Below are positions 20,437 through 31,399 of a stretch of DNA of 36,583 bases, piece after piece. Source of the DNA: Flammulina velutipes (taxonomy: Eukaryota; Basidiomycota; Agaricomycetes; Agaricales; Physalacriaceae); contig JAALGH010000015.1 in NCBI GenBank assembly GCA_011800155.1, forward strand, positions 1 to 36,583. Reading direction: 5' to 3'. The stretch's first letter is position 1, and every line of letters starts with the position of its first letter. Made by a program: the position numbers and the translations under genes. Under the pieces are notes generated by a model, which worked only from the letters and a program-made list of their open reading frames with translations, had not been told where the DNA came from and made no database searches.

Positions 20437-21839
20437 CTATAGAAGCCCACATTCCCGGAGATGTTGCTGGAGCAAGATGTCCTGAACAACGCTGAGGACG
20501 ACTAGAGGGTGCAACAATAAGTACGACGTGCGAGGGAGGACGAGGAACAAACATACATTTGATCTGTTGAGTATCCGTCGCAGAAGTGTAGTGCGCACAT
20601 ATCTGCTTACTGGAGCTCTGGTTGAGCCCATTGAACCTCTTCAGCAGATAATCGCAGGCAGCATCGTAGTCGTCTCCGCTTTGAAAATCCGGGAAGTAGT
20701 CTGCCGGCGGCGAGCGAGACATCGCGGAATCGATCTTGTTGAGGAAGAGTCACCGTTAACGTTAACAGCGTAACGACGAGTACAAGAACTAGACTCACGA
20801 TCGACGTCTTCACGAACCAGCGGGAATTATATATAGAATCGAACAGTGTCAAAGCCTCCTGCATCCGGTTCACGCTTTCGTCCTCGTACAGCTGCTGGTC
20901 GTACTCGCTCAGACTGACGAGGAAGACCAACGGGGTGACGTTCTCGAAGCAGTGGATCCACTTCTTCGGCTCACAACGCTGCCCACCGACATCGAACAGC
21001 TTGTATGCGAGCTCGCCAATCTTGAACGTCGTCTCTGTGATACCAGTAGTCTTGACTCTGGAACGCAAGATGCCCTGTTCGTCGGGTAACCAGTCGGGAC
21101 CGTGTATGCGTTCGAGGGCGGAGAAGTAGATAGCGGAGTCATTTAATTGTGATTCGCGGGCCCGCTCGATGGCGCTTTGTACTGCAGGATCGTCCCGGAG
21201 AGTGCGACGATTGCGGCGAAGACGAGAGACGGAGGTCGAGTTGGGACAAGGCTTCGATAATAGCACTTGGGGGAAAGTCAGCGACGAAGCGTATAGGAGA
21301 GCGACAGGACTGACCGCATGGACTGGACGACATTGAGGTAGATGATTTCCTTGTACGACTCGCGCTCCTGCTCGTTGCACCCATCGCGGTGGATGAGCTT
21401 CATCTGCGTGAGGACCGTCGACTGGGACAGCGCATAAGCAACAGGAATGCGCACAGACATCAGGGGTACGCACCTTGCCCGACTCGCCAGCACCGAGAAG
21501 GAGCATCTTGATCTCATTCTTAACCAGAGAGAGATCCCTCTTGAGCTGGTTGTCAATTTCCTCGTTCCCTGGACGATTAACAACCAAGCGAGAGGCTGGA
21601 GACATCGATGGGCGGACGTCTGACGGGGCGTCGACTAGTTGCTCGGAGATGACTGTGACCGCTGATGACAGCTGGTGGCGACATTGCGGTCTTGACGCAT
21701 TCTCGGGAATGGGGGAGAGCGAACCAGGGGGTCCTCGCTCGTCGTTGCTTCGTCTCTGTTCACCGCTGGCACCTCCTTCTTCCAATACTCGCTGAGTCGG
21801 AAACGCGCTTGTCGTCGTCGTCGTCGTCCGGCTGGCCAT
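20437..21839 (-). pseudogene. Heterotrimeric G-protein alpha subunit, probable pseudogene
   Basis: A G-alpha subunit copy (GTP-binding signal transducer for membrane receptors). Exon 1 (21474-21839) has a serine-rich N-terminal extension and ends KMLLLGAGESGK, the P-loop. Intron 21422-21473 is followed by STVLTQMKLIHRDGCNEQER (21315-21421). Intron 21266-21314 is followed by AIIEALSQLDLRL. The rest of exon 3 (to 20799) carries IYFSALERIHGPDWLPDEQ, RVKTTGITETTFKIGELAYK, DVGGQR and WIHCFENVT. A later exon holds FLNKID, YFPDFQSGDDYDAACDYLL and TSATDTQQIK. Intron 20502-20556 then gives FVLSVVQDILLQQHLRECGL with a normal stop at 20437. Lesions: a one-base shift with loss of part of the helical domain near 21215; switch II reads CEPKK instead of SERKK; the intron starting at 20798 has no AG at the expected acceptor; and NKID is followed by a short deletion. 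The N terminus lacks the usual MGxxxS myristoylation word. Splicing alternatives cannot be excluded, but several defects together favour a pseudogene. Confidence 0.82.
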
Positions 21840-24800
21840 AGTTCTGCAGGTTCAGACAGTTGATAAACAGCATGGACGCCCAATTTGGAAGGCACCGTCA
21901 ATCGGCTACTTCCGCGCATTCTTCTTTTCTCTTGTGGTTGAATCTTCCCGCGCTGACCGCGCTCGAGATTCGACTCCCTGCTGATGCAATTCAACCAGTA
22001 GAGTTTCTCTCATTCAAGTTCAACCAAGCTGGGGCATCGTCGCACTGGTATTCTGTGTAATCCCTGGCACACTTCTCAAAGGCTAAGATACGGCTTCATG
22101 CGTCAAGATGGGAACCAATTACGCTGGCATACCCTTTTGCTCAACGGCACGTAGTATTTCGTACGTTCATTCCCGATCCAGAGGGTATTTCGTTCATTCG
22201 TTCATGCCACCTCACCACACCTTCCTATCCTCGTGTACTTTCATTCACCCATGACCATTGCCTGTTATTCAAGGATGAGATGCATACCCCCGGGATCCTT
22301 CCATATGCACGTGAACTTGTCCTCGTTGCCTGGTCATGGACAGAGCACCGAGGAATAAATGCCAGACATGGCGAGCATAATGCTGCTGGTGGATTGTCTT
22401 CAATTGCGATAGGATGGAAAGGTGGGGGGAATTATGGCGCACGCGGGGAAGTTTCAACTATCGTCACGCCTGACGAAAGGATCGACTTCGCCGTTCACGG
22501 AACCCACGGATATTCCAAGTAAAGTGCCGGGGAGACTCTCGCTTAGGCTCCTCCCGTTCAGCGAGGGCGACAGCAGCAGCGCTCCTTATCCATGCAAACG
22601 AGATGAGCAACGGTGGCGAGGGCTTATATGCAGGTATCCGAATCATTTGGCGAACCGATGTATATTGGGGCGTCGGCCTGTCAAGCCAAATGATTTTCTT
22701 CGCCTGATAGCGGATTGCACGACAACTCTGGGAGACATCACAATTCTAGGAGAGATGTAATTAGCGCTGAAGAGAGAGAAGCGGCCATTGGACACACGAT
22801 AGATCGCAAGGTGCACTTGGATATGGTTTTCCTTGCTGCGTACGATCTCCACGTCTTTGGGCAATTCAGGGAAACGAGGGTTCCTCCTGCGAGAGCCGTT
22901 TCTCCTGCAGAAATTTATAAACATCCCTGCTCTTTGACGCACTACATCATGCCGGCGTTCCTAAGCTAGTACACTGTTGGTGAAGATGAGGAATCCTGGC
23001 AACTCTCGGCAACTTGGGAAGGGAAATAGCTTCCTCCCGATGAAAGAATATGCTCCCTTGGAGGGATCAAACCTCCCTGGCACAAAGCCAGGCTCCGAAA
23101 AGCGATGGAGAGGAAAGAGCAGATGAGGTTCATCTAAGGAGCATGCAATGGATGAGCAGTGCGAAGATGCCAGAGGAAAGAAAGATTGACGACAAAACTA
23201 CCTATATAAGAGGAAAATGTGCAGATGGCAGGCATGACGACGGTTGAGGACGCAGAATCGTAGAGTGCATATGTGTGGCGAAGCATAAGTTTAATGGTGT
23301 CGAAGTTTGGCGATTCTACAATGCAGATAATTGGCGACAGAAAAAAAAGTCAATAAGATTTGCTCTGAGTAACGACGATTTCCGGGACATGCTGTGTGGA
23401 AGTAGCAATTGTCGGGAAAGATGGCGAACTTCCTTTGCGAGAGGGAATGTAGGAGTGATGCTCTGATGAACAGACTGGGTACTCTGGTTACAACGACATG
23501 AGCGTTCATTACGGCTGTGTGAACAGCACACAGACCTCGTTCGTTTCCTGAGCGACGGAGGCTTCAAAGCGTTCCAAGGCCGGCGCTGCTCAGCGTCGAC
23601 TCGCCCTTTGGAGAATGTAAGTGTATTCTTGTCGGTGGACTGAAAAGACTCCACATCCCATGATAAGCTATTTCGATGGCATTCGAATGCGGAAACGAGC
23701 CCTGCATTGGCAAGTTAGGTCCTTGTGGAAGTGCCTGCTGCGCTGTACTGTACGCAAGGCATTAGTGATGCCTCTGAATGCTCATAGAAACCATACTTTG
23801 CGCAAGTCGATAGCCAACACGCCTCACTGAATGTGATGTGCGCTGTCAAGATGCGAATGTTAGTAAGATATTGCGCCCGGGTTGCAATGGAATGATATGA
23901 GAATCTGGTGTTCATGTTCAACATGCTGAGATATCCAAGGTATCCTCACAGTAGGAAGCGACGGGAGACAGGAAGACTTCGTTGAGTAAGTGCACACATT
24001 TTCCAACCTCGAATGAACAAGGGCAGCATTAGGCGATGGAAGTTGCTACCATGATACAAGATCTCCAAGCAAAGTGTGAATCCTTGTAATTTGAAAGGCA
24101 TACGTACGAAAATGTGTAAGCTCAGACAGTGAACACGTGCAGCAAGTGGTTATTCGGGCCGATTCCCGTACATTTGCTGCCTGCAAAATCATCGGAATCC
24201 GTGAATGCAGCCTTGGTGCCTTGGTTATGGCAGACTAATGCGACACAGAAGATATCAATGCGGGGATGGGTGCCGAGCTGATAATAAAAGCGCCCAGCCA
24301 CCAGACAGACTGGTGTCGTCGGCCATGAATAATAGACAGCTCGGACGGAAATTTAGCGTGAAAGCGGAGGAGTGCGGTAAGGCGGTCCGTCTGCCGATCC
24401 TGCTTGCTCATTGACCACCATCTCTTTTTCTTGTTCCTCCGCTGGCTCATGTCGTTGCAAGAGGTCGAATTGTGAGCCGTTCACCTCCAATAGTCGCCTG
24501 AAAAATGGAATCCTCACGCATGGGCTCCCCTTCTTCGTACGTCGCTACATGGCTGGCTACACATTTTCTTACCAGAACCTTAGACTTTCTACGCGTTCTC
24601 GTACTAGACCTCGCGGTTGGCTGAAATCAGCATATCTCCTAGAACGAGCCAGCATTCTCTCGCGCTTTGGGCAAAAGATCACTTCCAACATCATCGGCGT
24701 ACTCGTACCGGACGAACGTTCCCGGGTCCGTACCCAGCCATGTCGTCGTCCAGCATCTACGCGCTCATGTCTGTAGAAATCAACTTTAACTCTGCCGGCC

Positions 24801-25120
24801 GGCGGAGACGAGAGACATGCAATCTGTCAACCCGCAAGGCGTTGCAATAACGAGAAAACGGCACAGAATACGACTCTCGTCGATGTGGAAGCAAAGGTGT
24901 GTCTTATGGCCACGGAAGGCTACAGAGACTAACTGTTGTACAGGCCTTGGTGGATGTTCATGCATGGAGCGTAGCCTGTGAGGCCAACAAAACGCGCGGA
25001 TTCCAACATCGTACGCATGTTCATTCTATGACATGCCATGTTGTATCGCTAACAAACCGCCAGATCTTCCTGACAGATCCTCCTACTTGCCCGTATCCTC
25101 GAACGCGCGTTCTCTGACAT
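21840..25120. other. Long unassigned region
   Basis: About 3.3 kb without a supported gene. Open frames of 60-121 codons occur on both strands but overlap and show no domain. Stretches such as IDFAVHGTHGYSK (near 22490) and NPRFPELPKDVEIVRSKENH (minus, near 22850) look protein-like, yet stops and missing splice sites prevent a model. The first few hundred bases would include the upstream region of the G-alpha gene. Confidence 0.4.
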
Positions 25121-25129
25121 TCGACGCCG

Positions 25130-27095
25130 AACTACAATCCAGCGTCGAATCCATATCCGTGTCCAGTCTCACGGAGCAAGTTATCAGTTATCTCCACCCT
25201 CTGCTCGCCAAGGTTTTCCCGTGCTGCTCGACTATGTGGTCTATGACGAGGACAATTTTCTCTGGCTCGACACCGAGGCACTGACTCGAGTGCGACGACA
25301 ACACAGACGAGCCCGAAGAATCGTGTCGGGGATATACGGCGAAGAGACTTTCGACGACGAAGACTACGATTTTGGTGCCCACGTTGGTGCCGTATCTGAT
25401 CAAATAGAACGATCTCAAGGTAGATATCCTTTTTTTCGCTTTGACTGACTATCGCTGACAATTGATCCACAGCTCTTGGTTCGCTCGATAACTTGTTGGA
25501 CGCTGGGCCGATACGCCAGCTGGACGACTCCGCTTTTCCGATGAGCACAAAGTTACCTACTTTATTCTGACAATGGAAGGGGTTAGTCGTTCAACCTAAT
25601 CTAATCGCTTGGGCTTACTTTTCGATCTAGCTCGTTCATATGGCTCTCGTCAATAACAAGCGTGTCCAAGAAGCTGGTTGCAGCGCGCTTGCGACACTAA
25701 AGGAAGATGCGCTTGCCCCGTTCCTTGAACCGGTCCTTTGCAATCTAGTTTGCGTTCGAAAAGTACCAACACAAGAATATGTTGATCATCTACGATGCGG
25801 TGGGCACGCTCGCCGATGCTGATGCTGTCCCTTTCGTATCTTGAATACGTCGAGCCCCCTCTGACTTTGCGGTGGTCGAAGCTCAAGAATGACGACATCG
25901 AGATTTGATTCCTCTCCTCGAGGTACGCTGTCCTGTTTTGCGTCTCCACTGTTGCTCATATAGAAATTCTAGTATTCTAGTATCTCGTCATCGCTCTCGA
26001 TCTCGTCTCCGGCCTCACACAGGGATTGGGAATGTCGTTGAAACCCATGATCCAGCAAACGAACCCAAATCTTCTGCAGCTCTTGACCGTCTGCCTCAAG
26101 CGCCGATTCGACAATCTACTTACCGACATGGCGATGATGGGCTGCCTCTCCGTGCGTCGCTCGCACATGCCTGGTATCATGGCAGAGCTTATCTTGCAGA
26201 AATCGCCATGCACCATGAACGAGGTAAATCCAATCCTGTTTCGTCATGATTGATTGGTGCTAACATCCATCATGCCTTCAGATGACTCCGCATTTCAACA
26301 ATGTGTCAACCCGCTCATGGCTCGCCTTATTCCCATTCTCTTGCATCCCAAGGCCCCGAGGAGTCCCCACGAGAACGCTGCCGTTTCGATTGGACAAATT
26401 GGGTCGATGCACCCGCCTCCATTTGGCTGAGTTCGTCTAATCTTGGTGCCGGGCGCTCTAAAGAGATTCCCGACAATGAGGAGAAGGATTCCGCCTTCTG
26501 GGGACCCTGCACGATGGTCGAGGTCAACCCCGGAGGAATCACCAAGGTTTGTATATACCTTCTTCAGGCGCTGATCATAATGTTGACATGTACACATTCT
26601 CTTGTGGTTCTGCAACTCGATCGTGCGTCTGTCCACCGACACGTCTTCCATGCCCTCGTTCTTCTCCTCGTAGCCCACCCAGAGCGTCTCATGCCAGAGA
26701 TGAGCAATGTCGCCGAGCGTATGACCAAAGACCAAAACGAGTCCTTGAGCTCGATGCGAGTTTTGGGTGACGTTCGCCGAGGACCGAGGACATCCACCCT
26801 CTCATCGCCAATATCGCCCTCGTACTGCTTATCTGCATGGTCTACGGCAAGGCGAGGACAGACTAGATCTACGGCGAAGAGACTTTCGACGACGAAGACT
26901 GCGACCACTGCGATTTTCGTGACCATTTCCACCGAATGAAATCTTCGGAAGTGCACAGGACCTGCGCTGGATGCTCTCGCCGTTGGCCTCTCGGATGATC
27001 TCCTGAACGTCCTCCGGGCCCTTTGAGGTCTGGCTCGTGATCCTCGGCAGTGACAGGCGTGTCCAAGCTGCCTGTAGCGCGCGACACTGTAAGTG
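25130..27095 (+). pseudogene. Transportin (karyopherin beta-2) pseudogene, rearranged
   Basis: Fragments of the HEAT-repeat nuclear import receptor transportin (Kap104/TNPO1 family). In order along the plus strand: SLTEQVISYLHPLLAKVFP then, after a one-base shift, VLLDYVVYDEDNFLWLDTEA and the acidic EETFDDEDYD (25170-25375); LVRSITCWTLGRYASW (25474-25520); NKRVQEAGCSALATLKEDA and [11 protein letters not shown] (25655-25750); GLTQGLGMSLKPMIQQTNPN and LLQLLTVCLK (26010-26100); SHMPGIMAELILQ; MARLIPILLHPKAPRSPHEN and AAVSIGQIG (26316-26403); NEEKDSAFWGPCTMVEVNPG (26474-26535). The segment NLRKC, which belongs between the acidic stretch and LVRSITCW, is missing there but appears downstream at about 26942-27035 as NLRKCTGPALDALAVGLSDD, preceded by a second EETFDDED and followed by a damaged RVQAAC copy. 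Stops and frame changes are frequent. Ordered introns remain, for example before LVHMALVNNKR. Confidence 0.88.
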
Positions 27096-27133
27096 CATTC
27101 ATGACAATAATTCTAATACTTTGTTATACGTGT

Positions 27134-30100
27134 CTACTTCTGCAATGTCTCTACCATATGTAGCAAAGTTTGCTGTGATTCTAAACTGACATGCCGAAAT
27201 ATCTTCTCCATCGCTTTTTTTAACTTCAATTGGGTTTGGGGAATGACTGCAAGGTACATTGCGAGCAATGCTTGATAGTTCTTCTCCTGAGTAGAAACAA
27301 GTGAGTAATAAGCAAAGCGAAGCCACCTTAAGACTGACCATAACATCATCTACAATGAGATGAATGTGCTGCTCCGAAAGGAGACCCAAGAATAAATGCC
27401 ATTTCAGGCTAACACGTTGATGCATAGCTATCTCAGTGTTGGAGAGGTTGGGTAGAGCCTTCTCGTCGATGCCATAGTGAGCATTTGCGACACCTGTAGA
27501 ATGGCCCGTTTGGGCATCGATATCCGCTGCGGCTCTGCTAGTCTCGTCGGAGAGTCTAAACGAAGCACCCATGGTCTGTTCCAAAACACCACGTAAGAGG
27601 ACACGTAGATCTCTTATTCCTAGCGCAATCCCAAAGCGACGATAGGTGTGATATTTAAGTGCGGCCGTGAAGGATGTACTTTCCATACGCTGGCCTGATT
27701 GGATGTATGGGTGCGATAAGTAATGTCCAGCCGACGATTCATCCATGATCGCGGACGACAGTATTGCAGCAGCAGGGTAAATGATGCCCCACAAGACTAA
27801 GAGAAGACGGGCTAGTGCCATGGGTGGCGTGTAAACGATCGTGTCCTTCTGGGAATTCGAAAGAATGCCCAGCCAACCGTGGAAAAAGAAGACACTCCGA
27901 AGTTCAGATTCCGTATTGATGAACGTGATGCCTTCATGTTCCGTCATACCTGGCCCACCCCCGCTGGTAAGCAGGACCAGAAAGAAAGTGAGGGCAACTA
28001 TTTCATCCACTGATCGCAAGAACTTGCGTATCATATCTGTGTATCAGTTAGAAAATAAGCATGATGATTATGAACCACCAAACCAGCTTTAGGCAACGGA
28101 ATCCTGTGTTTTCCCCTGCTGAAGAAAGTGTCCCCTTTACAAAGATGGTCAAGCAGGACGTGTCGATGACTCTGTAATCCGTTGCTTTGAAACGTGAATA
28201 TCGAGGTTCCCGGGGTATCTCTTCTTGGCCAGTCATCAAACGGTCGACATCCAGCCTCCCCTCCTAAGCGGGAGTCAACATAGTCCAGGAAGGGGGGAAT
28301 ATTGGCGCCTTCGCAAACACTGAGTATTTTGGCCTCCAAGTCTTGAATTCCCCCTTTCGCTGCCTGCACTATGTGAATAATCTGAATGGGGGATCCGTTG
28401 ATGCTGATAACAGTTCCTGTCGGATCCGAAAGAGCTCTAGACGATGAGGGGGGCTGCTTCCGAGAAAGGCTAGAAAGTTTGTGTTGGAGGTCGCGAAGTA
28501 CGGAGAACAGTGTCCTCTCTCTCTCCGTAAGATACTGTTCGACCTCTCGCCGATAAATTCTACGCAAATGTCAGCTAGAAAATTCCACGGAAAGAGGAAC
28601 TGACGTCATGGCGTCATCTTCAAGCCCGCGTGTATCTAACTCTCTCAAGATCTCATGCACAGCTGTGGCGCGAAAGGACCATTGCAGCTTTGATATATTG
28701 GGTGGGATGCGTGTAACCGGAAGGAAAGAACCACTGTTATCAGACAGGCTGTAAGTCATAAGAAACAGGTTGACGAGGCAGAGACTATCATCATGCAGTG
28801 CTTCCACGCTAGTTAGTGCTAGCATACTCCAAACGACGGAATGGAAAGCGGATATGAGGGCACGTGTTGAATTTCTAGAGCAAATACTGCTGTGGAGGGA
28901 TTTGAGGTTCCTTTGAAGAATAGGATGAAGGGGTACCGGGAAGTTCTCCCTTGGTTCTGTCATGTGGCGGTACACAAAACAAATGAAGAGTCCCATGCAA
29001 TCAGCGTCCAATTTGATGGTACTAGCTGCTGGAACTTCGAAAGGATTTCTGTTGAATTCCTTACTGTGAATGTTGAGTTTGATGAATGCTATCATTAGAA
29101 TAAAACTAGGTAGCTACCTCGGGTTTGGTGAATGAATATATTGTAAAACAAGATCTGGAAGGCTGTGGTTGCGGATGGCAGCAGCAGTGGTGCCATAGTA
29201 TATTCCGGAGAGCTTGTAGACACGGTGAAGGATGGGTTCCAGCCGCTCATCTGGATAAGAAGCAGTGGCTCGGAGGGCGCTAATATTGATGTCCTCTTGG
29301 AGAAAACGATCCAATCCAACCAGGCTAGCCATAGAGTTCGCAAATCGAACCTTGCCCCCACTCCTATGACGAACCTCCTCCGGTTCTTTGTCCCGGAGGA
29401 CCTCGGCGAGGACACCCTGAGAAAAGTAGTCGTGCCGATCCACTTCGATGTAACGTATACCATCACCATGGTACATTCCTACCTGGTGCCACGCCATCCC
29501 CTCTACTATCTGACGTGCCTCCCGTGACACTGTGTGTGCGTAATTTATGTGCTTCAAGCAGGCTGCTCGATCTCTATACACAGTATCATCCTCCAGGCAT
29601 TCAGCCTCGCCGCATTTAGCTCCGGTTTCTCCAATGGCCACACCTTCGATCGGTGGGATAGCGTGTGATGGAAATCTTGGAGCAGTTTGGGCGCCAAGAA
29701 CAAGGAGACAGGATGAAAAGGTGGACTTTGCGTGTAGATGCTGAGAGGTTGCCTTGTAGAACGCGGCATGGGTGCGTTTACGATGGCCACGGACATGGTG
29801 GATGGGGATGATCGCCTGACAGTCAAGACAGATCACACAGCCATAGTCTGTGTTCACAGTGATCGCGTGGGTGAGCAAGAGCTGACGAGCCTTTGAAGCC
29901 TGATAAGATGCCTCCGGATCGACGTCGGTAGAGTCGTCGTCATCGTCGTCTTCGGGTGGTGGTGATTGGGGGCTAAATCCAGTCTCCTCGCCTGTAGGAC
30001 CGATGTCATTAGTTTCCTCGTCCGCCTCTCCATCTGCCTCTATGTCCTCAATGTCTGTGTCGCCCTCCGGTGCAACTTGAAAGATGTCATCAGGTGTATC

Positions 30101-30283
30101 CTCGATAGCGTCTGGAAGTTGGTCGAAGCTTTCTTCGATGTTGTACGTTTCACTGTCCAGTATTCGTAAGTGCGGAGAACCGACTGGGAACAGCCTGCGA
30201 AACGCTCGAACACTAGTTCTACTGTGCTGAGGATGGCCGCAAGGGCATTGCAACATTTGTGTCAACTTACTTGTTGCGCACAA
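27134..30283 (-). CDS. Zinc-finger protein with tyrosine-recombinase-like C terminus (987 aa)
   Basis: Five exons (29118-30283, 28605-29063, 28084-28559, 27327-28036, 27134-27286) join in phase to 2964 nt without a stop, ending TLQK-TAG. The introns (29064-29117, 28560-28604, 28037-28083, 27287-27326) all have GT-AG ends. Residues 11-20 hold a Cys/His cluster (CPCGHPQH); 76-120 are acidic; 149-171 read CVICLDCQAIIPIHHVRGHR-KRTH, like the OrsD/DUF3505 zinc motif; C224, C229, H245 and H250 form a second finger. Near the C terminus, GIRDLR (840-845) and GHSTGVANAHYG (878-889) match the spacing of box II and the GHS...Y nucleophile region of tyrosine recombinases. In that family box I has SG..R..E; here SGGGPGMTE (725-733) lacks the arginine, so activity is doubtful. 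The true start may lie upstream, where an exon with CDFPGCPAPKHKGKR (about 30425-30465) and an ATG near 30520 occur, but its phase does not fit. Likely a mobile-element protein beside a transportin relic. Confidence 0.6.
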
Positions 30284-31399
30284 CGAACACTTTTTCTCCT
30301 TCTAATGAAGCATATTGAAAACCAATGAATTCTGAATGGATAATTCTCACCGAAGGTCACATATACTCTATTGTATTCATGCATATCGTTGTTGTGGTGT
30401 ACTCGTTTACCTTTGTGTTTGGGTGCCGGACATCCCGGAAAATCACAACTAGCTGTCTATTAGAGAGGAGAGATGCGAATTGACATTTTATATGCATACG
30501 GTGGCACTGGGACCCGTTTCCTGCTCATGTTGATACTTGATGATGGTGATGGTTGGAACGAAGAAATAGATGTTGGTATCGGGCAGCATCATCTCTGATC
30601 AGCTCTTCCATTAAATAACACATTTCTTCCTTCTCCCATGACCATGACCACTCCGTCAATGAACAGCCACCAGCAAGCCTCGTAGTTCTTCCTAGTTATT
30701 CTTTGACTATTTCTTGCCGAACCCAGTTCAGGCTTGGCTCCTTACACAAATGTGACAACATGAATTCCAGCGTATTTTCCCGTAGCCAAATTCGGACAAC
30801 ATCACTTTGCCCAAACCCAGTAGTTTCCTGAATGAAACATCTCAAACATCACTCTGAAAAACTTCTGTGACATATTGGTAGTGTATATTTTCTGGAGGCC
30901 TACTCGTTTTGGAGGGAAATGCCGGCGGCAACAGCTGTCTATATAATTCCCCAGAAATGTATCGACCGACGCCTTCATCGCTTTCCTATCGCAATGATCA
31001 TCTGTCGAAGCCGCTACCCACAGCGCTCACACTACCACACCAGCCGTTAGGAAAGCCATAGGATGATGTGGGGTCCCCCCAAGCTGAGGATGTTGGGCAT
31101 GCAAAGCCGGTCCAGATGAGGATAGCTATACCCTACGCCAGTCCCACCTACGAACGACCTCAGATGATCACGCTCCTTGGAACGAAGTTTGCGATGGTTG
31201 TCTTCACCGCCATACATCTGTGGAGATTCCATCAGTGGTTTGACACCGAGTGACATATAATGAGCATATCTTTTACGACTGGATGGAAATGCAGGCGATG
31301 ACGATTATCCTTGAATGTGTCTCCCACTCCAATCGACGTTGAACCAGAGGATATGAGCGAGTGAAGGCCTGGTGACGTGGTGAGCAAGGCACAAACCTA
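30284..31399. other. Upstream sequence of the zinc-finger gene, otherwise unassigned
   Basis: The first 250 bp hold a probable 5' exon on the minus strand reading CDFPGCPAPKHKGKR and a GTGAGA donor, and the frame runs open into KEKKCSLCATS just before the modelled start. Phase conflicts by one base, so it was not joined. From about 30550 to 31400 no gene is supported; a plus-strand frame at 31068-31253 has no known domain. Minus-strand sequence near 31270-31400 may be degraded MSH2. Confidence 0.35.

Noticed and set aside
20607..21839. A single uninterrupted 410-codon G-alpha frame
   Set aside because: It reads through introns at 21422-21473 and 21266-21314 and through the unspliced end after KTSI, so the apparent length is not a real protein.
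25132..25548. A 138-codon minus-strand frame
   Set aside because: It is antisense to the transportin exons and has no motif of its own.
26295..26735. A 146-codon minus-strand frame containing HLWHETLWVGYEE
   Set aside because: It overlaps transportin exons on the other strand for most of its length. The remaining part has no recognisable domain.
31047..31256. Minus-strand frame as the ATPase part of MSH2
   Set aside because: No Walker A (GPNMGGKST) or other MutS ATPase word is visible, so extension of the MSH2 fragment this far is not supported.
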